Shown here in pieces: positions 44,283 to 52,991 of a stretch of 64,000 nucleotides of DNA. The first letter of the stretch is position 1, and every line of letters starts with the position of its first letter. Below the pieces are notes generated by a model. It saw only the letters and a list, made by a program, of their open reading frames with translations. It was not told where the DNA came from and did not search any database. Source of the stretch: an uncultured Prevotellaceae bacterium. GTDB taxonomy: Bacteria; Bacteroidota; Bacteroidia; Bacteroidales; Bacteroidaceae. Both the position numbers and the translations under genes were made by a program. The DNA is taken from assembly GCA_902780025.1 (NCBI GenBank), contig CACZDV010000004.1, positions 51,125 to 115,124 on the forward strand. The letters run 5' to 3'.

Positions 44283-44441
44283 ATGATTATAATCATGACG
44301 ACGGCAGCGACAATACGTACTTCACCTACGACGACGGCACTGGCCGGCGATAATGAGAATGAGATGAAGAGACTAAGGCGTTACATTTTGGGATGTGTGA
44401 GCGTGCTGGCGATGGCCTGCTGTCTGACATTAACATCGTGA
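44283..44441 (+). CDS. Small hypothetical membrane protein (52 residues)
   Basis: A 52-codon ORF (MIIIMTTAATIRTSP...MKRLRRYILGCVSVLAMACCLTLTS) with a polar N-terminal half and one C-terminal hydrophobic helix after KRLRR. A second ATG at 44295 could start it. It has its own TAATTTTG box and lies convergent to a regulator gene. I do not recognise a family; it could be a tail-anchored small protein or not expressed. Confidence 0.45.
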   Translation: MIIIMTTAATIRTSPTTTALAGDNENEMKRLRRYILGCVSVLAMACCLTLTS

Positions 44442-44484
44442 TTCTACAGTGAGTGCCTCCAAGAGAGTAGTCGTTTACGCTATA

Positions 44485-45345
44485 TTAGACCTGAGTCAAC
44501 TGACTGAGGTCGAGTTTCTTGCCTAAGCGGCTCTTGGTGGAACGCAGCGCCTGCTCCGTACAGCAGAAGCATTGCGCTTTTTGTTGTTCGGTCTTGCCGT
44601 AGTACTGCATGATGCAGTAAAACGTTTCTTTAGGTGTCAGTTCAACGGAACTGATGATGTCGGCCAGCGTTGGATCAACGATATGAAGCGTCTCGACAAC
44701 GGCTAACTGTTCGCGCTTGCCCATCTGCGAGATGTTCTCGTCGTGAAGGATGGCGTAAAGCACATCAACCCCCTGTTTTGTGCGGACGATGTCGGCACGA
44801 AGAATCGCCGGGACAGGTTCTTGATTCTGGTCGGGATCTGAAACCTGTCCTCGTGATTCCACCCGTAATTCCATCTGCTGCATTAACTCATCCACCTTAC
44901 GCTCGAATGCAGCCTTACGCCGTCGGCTCCACCAATAACCGGCACCAAGGGCGGCTATCAGAAGGGCGATGAGGATGGCGAAGACGGAACGGTCGTGACT
45001 GCGCCCCTGTTCGTTGGCAGCCTGCTGCAGTCGCACAAATTCCATCGTCTGCCCTTCCGGCAGTACTGCCATCACCATCTCGGCCTTCTCCTGCTTGTTC
45101 TCCAGGATGAAGACCAGCGAGAGCATGGTCAGGGCATCGGCCATCTCAGCCGAGTCAGCCGACAGGATGGCGGCACTATAGGCCCGCTGCTCAGCCGTCG
45201 GCAGGTCGTGGTTGCCTACGGCCTCCAACGCCTCGCCGATGAGCCGTTCGGTGTCCGATACCTGCGGCGTTTGGTCCACACAAGCCGCCAAAAGCAGGAC
45301 TACGTATAAAAAGGCTGTGTCAATCAGCCGTCTGAGAGATTTCAT
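44485..45345 (-). CDS. Membrane-anchored regulator: helical repeats, TM segment, coiled coil, HTH-like C-terminus
   Basis: A 286-residue protein. The start at 45345 gives MKSLRRLIDTAFLYVVLLLAACVDQ, a signal with lipobox-like LLAAC. Residues about 35-110 are helical and TPR-like (LIGEALEAVGNHDLPTAEQRAYSAA). A membrane helix follows (SVFAILIALLIAALGAGYWW), then a charged coiled coil (RRRKAAFERKVDELMQQMELRVE). The C-terminal 100 residues look like a helix-turn-helix module (LTPKETFYCIMQYYGKTEQQ...CTEQALRSTKSRLGKKL). Similar TPR-TM-HTH regulators occur in Bacteroidetes; target and signal unknown. It lies downstream of the GH3 operon on the same strand. Confidence 0.6.
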   Translation of the reverse strand: MKSLRRLIDTAFLYVVLLLAACVDQTPQVSDTERLIGEALEAVGNHDLPTAEQRAYSAAILSADSAEMADALTMLSLVFILENKQEKAEMVMAVLPEGQTMEFVRLQQAANEQGRSHDRSVFAILIALLIAALGAGYWWSRRRKAAFERKVDELMQQMELRVESRGQVSDPDQNQEPVPAILRADIVRTKQGVDVLYAILHDENISQMGKREQLAVVETLHIVDPTLADIISSVELTPKETFYCIMQYYGKTEQQKAQCFCCTEQALRSTKSRLGKKLDLSQLTQV

Positions 45346-45426
45346 AACTCGTTGGTTTTCAATATGTCCGCTATTGCAAAGCGTGTCAGTCGTCCTTTCC
45401 CTATTGCAGAAACCGATGAAAAGCAC

Positions 45427-45525
45427 TATCTTTGCATCGACATACTTACCAATGTCAACTGCAAACCAACATTAGTGCGGCGGTCAGTCCGAACCTGGCC
45501 GCCGCACCTCGTTTCTGTTGTTTAT
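45427..45525 (+). ncRNA. Candidate small RNA, promoter to terminator
   Basis: TATCTTTG (45427-45434) on the plus strand is followed about 40 bases later by a GC-rich hairpin (GTGCGGCGG 45475-45483 with CCGCCGCAC 45499-45507) and a T-rich tail (GTTTCTGTTGTTTATTG). No downstream gene lies on this strand, so the box either starts an RNA of about 80 bases or is fortuitous. Its 3' end touches the antisense of the GH3 stop codon. Confidence 0.35.
45475..45507. terminator. Terminator hairpin after the GH3 operon
   Basis: A perfect 9-base stem (45475-45483 with 45499-45507) 15 bases beyond the GH3 stop codon. The T-rich side is on the plus strand, but it also closes the minus-strand coiled-coil/GH3 operon. 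Confidence 0.65.
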
Positions 45526-47851
45526 TGTTTCAAGAGGTTCAGTTTCACCTTCGGGGCGAGGGCGTTGGTGGTCTTCTCCGAATAGCGGCCTACCTTAGCG
45601 GTAGCGGTGCAACGGATGTCGCGGCTGGAGGCACCAATCTTAAAGGTGTACTGCCCGGCCTCCGTCAGCCACTGAGAACCAGCCTCATCGAACGAAGCCA
45701 GCATGCGGACGGGAATCTGCATGGTGAGCACCTGCTGCTCGCCCGGCTGCAGTTCACGCGTCTTGGCAAAGGCTTTCAGTTCCTGGGCGGGTTTCTCAAT
45801 GCTGCCCTTAGGAGCGGTGACATAAACCTGAGCCACTTCCTTGCCAGCCACCTTGCCGGTGTTCTTGACGGTGACGCTGACGGTAGCCGTCTTTCCACTA
45901 ACCTTGACCTTGGGCTTGGAGAACTCGAAGGTGGTGTACGAGAGACCATAGCCGAAGGGATAGGCCACCTCTTTGTTAAAGGAGTCGAAGTAACGATAAC
46001 CCACGTAGATATCCTCATGATGCGGAGTGGCCACCGGGTTGGCATAGCCCTCAGTCGAGGGATGGTCGGTAGCGGCGATGGGCCACGTCATGGTAAGATG
46101 GCCCGAGGGATTTACCTTACCCGTCAGGATGTCGGCCATCGAGTTGCCGCCTTCCTCACCGGGCTGCCAGGCACAGATGATGGCATCGGGCTCGTCGCGC
46201 CACGAAGCAGTCTCAATGACCGAGCCGCTGTTGATGATGACGATGACGGGCTTGTTGGCAGCATGGAAGGCCTTGCAGACGTCGGCAATGAGCTGACGCT
46301 CGGTGTCGATGAGGTTGAACTCGGTAGCGATGTCGCGGTCGGCACCTTCACCGGCCTGACGACCAATAGTGACGATGGCAGCATCAGCCTCGCGCACCTC
46401 CTTACCGATGGCAATAGGCGTAAACGTTGCCTCAGGATACTTCTGCTGTCCGAACATCTCCTGCTGGAACCAATTGGCGGGATGGCGCTCGGCTTGGAAT
46501 TTCACTCGCGCATACTCATAGTATTTGCGGTAGATGTCGGTCAGCGTCTTCGATGTGCTGATACCAGCGTTCTTCAAGCCTTCCACCATATCGACGACGT
46601 AGGGCGTATGGACGCAGCCAGAGCCCGTACCGCCAGACAGGAAGTTGTAGGAGTTCTCACCGAAGAGGGCGACGGTCTTCACCTGTCCGTCTTTCCAGGG
46701 CAGGCAAGGCGCAGCCGATTGTGCATTGTGCATTGTGAATTGTGCATTCTTCAGCAGCACGATACCCTCGCAGGCCGACTGGCGCGTGATTGCAGCATGA
46801 GCCTTGAGGTCGGGCTTATTGGTGGCGGGATACTGGTGGAAGCTGGGCGTCTTGACGATGTACTCCAGCATACGGCGCACGTTGCGGTCAACATCTTTGA
46901 TATCGAGCTTACCGCTCTTCACGCCCTCAACAATCTCCTTCACCTGAGCAGGCTGTCCGGGCTCCATCAGGTCGTTGCCGGCCTGTACCTCGGTGATGGT
47001 CTCGAGTCCCTTGCGGATGCCAATCCAGTCGGTCATCACGATACCACGGAAGCCCCAGTCGTCGCGCAGGATGCTGGTCAGCAGGTCGCGGTTGCCCATC
47101 GAGTACTGACCGTTGATCTGGTTGTAGCTGGACATGATGGTCCAGGGTTGACTCTCACGGACGGCAATCTCGAAGCCGCGCAGATAAAGCTCGCGGAGTG
47201 CCCGCTGACTCACCTGCTCGTCGACGCCCGTACGGTTGGTCTCCTGGGAATTGACAGCGAAGTGCTTGGCCGATACGCCCGCACCCTGACTTTGCACACC
47301 GTTGATGTAGGCAGCGCCAATCTTTCCCGTCAGCAGCGGGTCTTCAGAGTATAGTACTCGAAGTTACGACCACAGAGCGGATTGCGGTGCAGATTCATGC
47401 CCGGGCCGAGGATGACGTCGCAGCGATACTCCTTGGTCTCGTTGCCGATAGCCTCGCCCACCTTGCCTACCAACTCTGTGTTCCATGTCGAGGCTAAGCA
47501 GGTGCCAATGGGGAATCCTGTGGCGTAGTAGGTTTGAGAGGTACCCTTACGGGTAGGGTCGATACGCACACCGGCAGGGCCGTCGGTCAGCACCGTGGCG
47601 GGAATGCCCAGGCGGGGAATGGCGGGCGACGTGCCGGCAGCACCAGCCACGAGGTCGGCCTCGCCGCCTACAGCAGCCTGGTCGCCGAAGAAGTTGTTGG
47701 CACCACCCACCAGCAGTTTGGCTTTTTCTTCCAGGGTCATTGCCTTGAGCACCTCGTCGATGTTCGTAGGCGATAGTTTAGGCTGCGCATTCATTGTCAT
47801 CACACAGGTTGTGGCCGCAATGGCCGTTGTCAGTATTCGTTTTGTGTTCAT
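45522..47851 (-). pseudogene. Secreted GH3 beta-glycosidase interrupted by a 2-base frameshift
   Basis: Both parts together would be a GH3 enzyme of about 775 residues. Part 1 starts at 47851 with signal MNTKRILTTAIAATTCVMTMNA and has VLTDGPAGVRID and GPGMNLHRNPLCGRNFEYY. At 47349-47357 two extra bases shift the frame, giving a stop at 47330. Part 2 continues in the shifted frame with GAGVSAKHFAVNSQE, nucleophile in IVMTDWIGIRKGL, the GH3 C-domain (GSVIETASWRDEPDAIICAWQPGEEGG) and a fibronectin-III-like tail. Everything else is intact, so this is a very recent lesion, a reversible variant or an assembly error. A drifting ATTGTGC repeat at 46718-46748 is translated in frame. Confidence 0.85.
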
Positions 47852-47862
47852 AGGTTATGAAA

Positions 47863-49164
47863 TTATTGACGTTCAAGCCACTTGTTAAAAGCATTCTCGC
47901 CGTAGTTCGAATTGAAGATATTTGCATTCAGGAAGGCAATAATCATATCAATCTTATACTGTAATTCCTTCAATTGGTTATCTGTCAACCCTTTATTAGC
48001 AGCAACAGCTTTTTCCAAGTCACTTGTCTTAGCAATTCTTTCAGATATTTCTTTATTAATTATTCCTTCGAGCGTCGTTATGTTAGACTGCATAATGTCT
48101 TGGTTAGTTTCTAGATCCTTACTTCGCACATTTACTTCTTTGTTCACGGCATTTATAGCTGCTGCCAATTGATCAATTTCCGCCTGGGTCCTTTGAAGAA
48201 TTGTCACTGAAACACTATCTAAATTATTGTTCGTTTTAGCAAGAGCTGCCGACAAAGTTTGTATATTTTCCATAAACTCTTTTTTCGTTGCATTGAGATC
48301 ATCTTGGACATTGTTGGATTCCACCGTCAGCTTATCAATCTGTACCTGACTGTTCATTGAGCTGTTCTTCAGATTAGCCAACGCAGCCTCAACGGCAGTC
48401 ATCTTGACCTTCAATTCATCTGCCAGAGCCTGATTGCCGGTAGAATTAGTAGCCACGACGTTAACCATTGCCTGCAAAGCGTAGATCTGATCCTGCAGCT
48501 GCTTAACCTGCTCGATGTTTGACAGATTTTTCATATCCGCCTTCAGCTTGTCGACAGCTTCCTCCAACAGCTTGATGCGCTCTTCGTTGCCGACAGAACC
48601 ATCGCCTGAGGACTGCAATTCCTTAACTGCCTTCTGCAAATCCATGATGGCAGCCTCTGTTGCTTTTACCATCGCCTGAACATTATTGATTTTCTCGTTC
48701 GTGGCAGCAACATCTGTCTTCAATGCCATCTCACTATTCTGCAGCTTAGCCAATTCACTCTGCAGCGTAGCAATAGCTGCCTGCAAGGCAGTAATATCTT
48801 CAGTGTTGCCAGAGCCGCCCCCGGCATTCTCCAGTTTGGTCACCTTATCACTCAGATAGTCGATCATGGCCTGCAGCTCGGCTGCCTTCTGCTTCAAGGC
48901 TTCAACGTTGTAACGCTGCTCCTCCACCATATTCTTTGTGTTTGCCTCAGCCTTTTCAATGGCCATGCGCAAATCCTCGATGGTATTGCCCTCAATCTTG
49001 ATGACGCCATCGACGAAGGTGATGTTCTTCAGGTCGTTGGGGCCGAGGGTGATCTTCGTTCCGTCCTTCAGTTCAATCTGCATGGAATAGGTGTTGCTTG
49101 ACTGGGCAAACAGGGCCGGTGTGGCCATCAGTGCAAAAGCACTGGCAAGTATAAACTTCTTCAT
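47863..49164 (-). CDS. Secreted coiled-coil protein
   Basis: A 433-residue exported protein, signal MKKFILASAFALMATPALFAQ. Residues about 25-60 (YSMQIELKDGTKITLGPNDLKNITFVDGVIKIEG) form a small beta-domain. Residues about 60-415 are heptad-rich coiled coil broken by glycine-rich hinges (ENAGGGSGNTED, QSSGDGSVGNEE, NSTGNQ). No sorting tail. The coding DNA of the C-terminal third (about 47870-48300) is much richer in A/T than the rest, suggesting two sources. It lies between a small secreted protein (22 bases upstream) and the GH3 gene (11 bases downstream) in one operon. Function unknown. Confidence 0.75.
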   Translation of the reverse strand: MKKFILASAFALMATPALFAQSSNTYSMQIELKDGTKITLGPNDLKNITFVDGVIKIEGNTIEDLRMAIEKAEANTKNMVEEQRYNVEALKQKAAELQAMIDYLSDKVTKLENAGGGSGNTEDITALQAAIATLQSELAKLQNSEMALKTDVAATNEKINNVQAMVKATEAAIMDLQKAVKELQSSGDGSVGNEERIKLLEEAVDKLKADMKNLSNIEQVKQLQDQIYALQAMVNVVATNSTGNQALADELKVKMTAVEAALANLKNSSMNSQVQIDKLTVESNNVQDDLNATKKEFMENIQTLSAALAKTNNNLDSVSVTILQRTQAEIDQLAAAINAVNKEVNVRSKDLETNQDIMQSNITTLEGIINKEISERIAKTSDLEKAVAANKGLTDNQLKELQYKIDMIIAFLNANIFNSNYGENAFNKWLERQ

Positions 49165-49185
49165 AGTGGTATGATTTTTTGTTGA

Positions 49186-49710
49186 TTACTTATTGGTTAC
49201 TTTAATTGATGATTTCGAAGTGCGTACGATGTACACGCCGCTGGGAAGGGTCTGCAGGCTGACGACGGCCTCGCCCTCAGCCGTAGCCTTCACGGCGATA
49301 CAGGTCTTGCCGCCGAGGGTGACAACGGTCACCGGACTGCCGGGCTGCAGGCCGCTGAGCCGCAGCTGACCGTCGGCAAACGTCGTAGCGGTCTTGGCCG
49401 CAGCGACGCCCGTCTCGGTATCGTTGACAGGCACGTTCACCTTCTCCAGGTCGATGTTCTGCACCTCGGCCACGGCCACGGTAATTTCGCTGACGGTGCT
49501 CTGCTCTTCCACCACTGCAGAGGGCTCTGTCACCTTCACCGTCAGCTTGTCGCCCTCATAGGTAATGACAGGCTTCTCGGCCAGGTTGAACACGTAAGAC
49601 TCCCCGTTGACAATCAGCGTAAACGAATAGTTCTCGGCGCGGGCCAGCAGCGAACAGAAGCAGAGCGCAGCAATGCCCAAAAGCCGTTGATAACGTTTAA
49701 TGTTCCTCAT
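49186..49710 (-). CDS. Small secreted protein with sorting-domain-like C-terminus
   Basis: A 174-residue exported protein, signal MRNIKRYQRLLGIAALCFCSLLARAE. Residues 28-60 (YSFTLIVNGESYVFNLAEKPVITYEGDKLTV) resemble the N-terminal beta-segment of the next gene. Residues about 105-174 (LRLSGLQPGSPVTVVTLGGKT...LPSGVYIVRTSKSSIKVTNK) look like the type A C-terminal sorting domain of the type IX secretion system. If so the mature protein is little more than two small beta-domains. First gene of the coiled-coil/GH3 operon. Confidence 0.65.
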   Translation of the reverse strand: MRNIKRYQRLLGIAALCFCSLLARAENYSFTLIVNGESYVFNLAEKPVITYEGDKLTVKVTEPSAVVEEQSTVSEITVAVAEVQNIDLEKVNVPVNDTETGVAAAKTATTFADGQLRLSGLQPGSPVTVVTLGGKTCIAVKATAEGEAVVSLQTLPSGVYIVRTSKSSIKVTNK

Positions 49711-49740
49711 AATGCTACTATTAATTAGTCAATATCGCGA

Positions 49741-49800
49741 CAAAGATACGAAATAATTGATAATTGACAATGGATAATTGAGAATAATTTCGTAACTTTG
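49741..49800. promoter_or_regulatory. Divergent -7 boxes, secreted operon and gpmI
   Basis: TATCTTTG on the minus strand (49741-49748) faces the secreted-protein operon, 30 bases from its start. TAACTTTG on the plus strand (49793-49800) faces gpmI. A drifting ATAATTGA repeat lies between them. Confidence 0.65.
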
Positions 49801-49840
49801 CACCCCGAAAGTGAAAATTAATGTATTTCAATAGATAATT

Positions 49841-51367
49841 ATGGCAAAGAAAGCACTTTTGATGATTCTCGACGGATGGGGAATCGGTAAGCACGGTAAG
49901 GGTGACGTCATCTTCAATACGCCGACACCTTACCTCGATCTGTTATCAGCAACATCAGCCCACTCACAGCTGCAGGCCTCTGGCGAAGACGTCGGACTGC
50001 CCGACGGTCAGATGGGTAACTCTGAGGTGGGACACCTCAACATCGGCGCAGGCCGTATTGTGTATCAGGACTTAGTGAAGATCAACCGCGCCTGCAAGGA
50101 CGGTTCCATCATGGAGAACCCACAGGTGAAGGCCGCCTACAGCTATGCCAAGGAGAACGGAAAGAAGTTGCACCTCATGGGCCTCTGCTCAGACGGTGGC
50201 GTACACTCCAGCCTCGACCATCTGTTCAAACTCATCGAAATCGGTAAGGCCTACGGTCTGAAGGATCAGATCTTTGTTCACTGCTATATGGACGGCCGCG
50301 ACACTGACCCCCGCTCCGGTAAGGGCTTTATCGAGCAGGTCACCAAGGTTTGTGCCGCCAACGACGCAGCTATCGCCAGCATCGTAGGCCGCTTCTATGC
50401 AATGGACCGCGACAAGCGCTGGGAGCGTGTGAAGGAAGGTTACGACCTGATTGTCAACGGCACGGGTAAGCAGGCCACCGATATGGTGCAGGCTATGCAG
50501 GAGTCGTACGACGAGGGTGTGACCGACGAGTTTATCAAGCCTATCCATAATGCCAGTGTCAACGGCACGATTGAGGAGGGCGACGTCGTCATCTTCATCA
50601 ACTTCCGCAACGACCGCGCCAAGGAGATGACCATCGCCCTGACGCAGGAGGACATGCCGGAACAGGGCATGAAGACCATCCCCGGACTGCAGTACTACTG
50701 CATGACGCCTTACGACGCCAACTTCAAGGGTGTCAACATCCTCTTCCCCAAAGAGAACGTTGAGAACACCCTCGGCGAGTACCTCTCCAAGCAGGGCAAG
50801 AAGCAGCTGCACACCGCTGAGACCGAGAAGTACGCCCACGTCACCTTCTTCTTCAATGGCGGACGCGAGGCTCCCTTCGAGGGCGAGGACCGCATACTGG
50901 TGCCCTCTCCCAAGGTGGCTACCTACGACCTGAAGCCCGAGATGAGCGCCTTCGAGGTGAAGGACAAGCTCGTCGGTGCCATCAACACTCAGGAGTATGA
51001 CTTCATCGTGGTGAACTTCGCCAACGGCGACATGGTGGGTCACACGGGCGTTTACAACGCCATTGCCAAGGCCGTGTGGGCCGTCGACAACTGTGTGAAA
51101 GAGGTCATCGAGGCTGCCAAGGCCAACGACTACGAGGCTATCATCATTGCCGACCACGGTAATGCCGACAACGCCATCAACGCCGACGGCACGCCCAACA
51201 CCGCCCACTCGCTGAACCCTGTACCCTTCATCTACGTGACAAACAACAACTCGGCTACCGTGAAGGACGGCCGCCTGGCCGACGTCGCTCCCAGCATCCT
51301 CCACATCATGGGACTGGAGCAGCCCGCCGACATGACTGGCGAGTGTCTCATCAACGACAATAAATAA
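49841..51367 (+). CDS. gpmI: 2,3-bisphosphoglycerate-independent phosphoglycerate mutase
   Basis: A 508-residue two-manganese enzyme that interconverts 3- and 2-phosphoglycerate in glycolysis. [10 protein letters not shown], the phosphorylated serine in [24 protein letters not shown] and the metal-site motif [15 protein letters not shown] are all present, and the length is typical. It is followed after 35 bases by a CoA-transferase gene and may share its transcript. Confidence 0.95.
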   Translation: MAKKALLMILDGWGIGKHGKGDVIFNTPTPYLDLLSATSAHSQLQASGEDVGLPDGQMGNSEVGHLNIGAGRIVYQDLVKINRACKDGSIMENPQVKAAYSYAKENGKKLHLMGLCSDGGVHSSLDHLFKLIEIGKAYGLKDQIFVHCYMDGRDTDPRSGKGFIEQVTKVCAANDAAIASIVGRFYAMDRDKRWERVKEGYDLIVNGTGKQATDMVQAMQESYDEGVTDEFIKPIHNASVNGTIEEGDVVIFINFRNDRAKEMTIALTQEDMPEQGMKTIPGLQYYCMTPYDANFKGVNILFPKENVENTLGEYLSKQGKKQLHTAETEKYAHVTFFFNGGREAPFEGEDRILVPSPKVATYDLKPEMSAFEVKDKLVGAINTQEYDFIVVNFANGDMVGHTGVYNAIAKAVWAVDNCVKEVIEAAKANDYEAIIIADHGNADNAINADGTPNTAHSLNPVPFIYVTNNNSATVKDGRLADVAPSILHIMGLEQPADMTGECLINDNK

Positions 51368-51402
51368 CAGAGATTCACAAACTGCCAAAGAGCTTATATC
51401 GT

Positions 51403-52905
51403 ATGTACACACGTCTGACCGCTGCAGAGGCTGCAGCACTGATTAAGAATGGCGACCAGATCGCTATGAGTGGCTTTACACCCGCCGGGGTGGCCAAGGC
51501 TACGACAAAGGAGTTAGCAAAGATTGCGCTGGCCGAGCACGAAGCCGGCCGCGAGTTCAAGGTGGCCATCTTCACCGGTGCATCGACAGGACAGTCAACC
51601 GACGGCGACCTGGCTAATGCACAGGCCATCAAGTACCGCGCACCTTACACCACGAACCCCGACTTCCGCAAGCACGTGAATCTGGGTGAGATTCCCTACA
51701 ACGACCTGCATCTGAGCCACATGGCACAGGAGCTGCGCTACGGTTTCTACGGCGACCTCGACTGGGCTATCCTTGAGGTCTGCGACATCGAGGACTGCGG
51801 TAGTGACTACCACGTCTATCTGACGGCTGCCGGCGGCATCTCGCCTACGGCTGCCCGGCTGGCCAAGAAGGTCATCCTGGAGCTTAACTCCTTCCACAAC
51901 CCCAATGCCAAGTTCATCCACGACGTGTATGAGCCCCTTGACCCGCCTTACCGCAAGGCTATTCCCATTGAGCACGTGGGCGACCGCATCGGCAAGCCCT
52001 ACGTCTCGATTCCCAAAGACAAGGTGGCTGGCGTCGTAGAGTGCAACATCCCCGACGAGGCCCGCGCCTTCAAGGACAGCGACCCCGTGACCGACAAGAT
52101 CGGATTCCTCACGGCAGAGTTCCTCGTGGACGAGATGCACAAGGGACGTATTCCCCGCGAGTTCCTGCCCCTGCAGAGCGGCGTAGGCTCGACGGCCAAC
52201 GCCATCCTCGGCGCACTGGGCGAGGACAAGCATGTGCCCGACTTCAACATCTACACCGAGGTCATTCAGAACTCGGTCATCGAGATGATGCTCAACGGTC
52301 GTGTGAAGGACGCCTCTGCCTGCTCGCTGACGGTCTCGAACGAGTGTCTGATGCAGGTCTACGACAATATGGACTATATGAAGCAGCACCTGACGCTGCG
52401 CCAGAGCGAGATCTCGAACTCGCCGGAGATTATCCGCCGACTGGGTGTCATCGCTATCAACACGGCCATCGAGGCCGACCTCTATGGCAACGTCAACTCG
52501 ACGCACATCAGCGGCACGAAGATGATGAACGGCATCGGCGGCTCGGGCGACTTCATCCGCAACGCCTACCTCTCCATCTTCACCTGTCCCTCAGTGGCCA
52601 AGGGTGGCGTCATCTCCAGCATCGTGCCCTTCGTCACCCACCAGGACTCGTCAGAGCACGATGTCAACATCATCGTCACCGAGCAGGGTATTGCCGACCT
52701 GCGCGGCAAGTCGCCGGCACAGCGCGCTGAGTGCATCATCGAGAACTGCGCCCATCCCGACTACAAGCAGCTGCTCTGGGACTACCTGAAGATCTCGAAG
52801 ATGGGACAGACACGTCACAACCTGCCTGCCGCCTTCGCCATGCACGACACGCTGGCACGCAAGGGTGACATGAAGCTGACCGACTTCTCGGAGTACGTGA
52901 AATAA
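51403..52905 (+). CDS. Acetyl-CoA hydrolase/transferase family, probable succinate CoA-transferase
   Basis: A 500-residue class I CoA-transferase. LQSGVGSTANAILGAL and the catalytic glutamate in NIYTEVIQNSVIEMM match the succinyl-CoA:acetate CoA-transferase group, as does GIGGSGDFIRNAYLSIF. In Bacteroidales such an enzyme links succinate or propionate formation to acetate. It could also act on butyryl-CoA; sequence alone does not settle the acid. A hairpin terminator follows. Confidence 0.88.
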   Translation: MYTRLTAAEAAALIKNGDQIAMSGFTPAGVAKATTKELAKIALAEHEAGREFKVAIFTGASTGQSTDGDLANAQAIKYRAPYTTNPDFRKHVNLGEIPYNDLHLSHMAQELRYGFYGDLDWAILEVCDIEDCGSDYHVYLTAAGGISPTAARLAKKVILELNSFHNPNAKFIHDVYEPLDPPYRKAIPIEHVGDRIGKPYVSIPKDKVAGVVECNIPDEARAFKDSDPVTDKIGFLTAEFLVDEMHKGRIPREFLPLQSGVGSTANAILGALGEDKHVPDFNIYTEVIQNSVIEMMLNGRVKDASACSLTVSNECLMQVYDNMDYMKQHLTLRQSEISNSPEIIRRLGVIAINTAIEADLYGNVNSTHISGTKMMNGIGGSGDFIRNAYLSIFTCPSVAKGGVISSIVPFVTHQDSSEHDVNIIVTEQGIADLRGKSPAQRAECIIENCAHPDYKQLLWDYLKISKMGQTRHNLPAAFAMHDTLARKGDMKLTDFSEYVK

Positions 52906-52924
52906 ACAAGATAACTGAAAAGGA

Positions 52925-52952
52925 AAATGGGATCCGCTTGCGGGTCCCATTT
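52925..52952 (+). terminator. Terminator after the CoA-transferase gene
   Basis: AAATGGGA (52925-52932) pairs with TCCCATTT (52945-52952), with CC/GG extending the stem inward; CTATT follows. Confidence 0.7.
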
Positions 52953-52991
52953 CTATTAAGGGGGATACCCGACAAGTAGCGAATACACAGG

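Noticed and set aside
45432-47354. A 640-codon open frame on the plus strand opposite the GH3 gene
   Set aside because: It mirrors the minus-strand GH3 coding sequence, has no protein-family features and is explained by codon bias of the real gene.
50189-51439. A 416-codon open frame antisense to gpmI
   Set aside because: Runs opposite a canonical enzyme; composition (valine, leucine, histidine rich) is typical of antisense frames.
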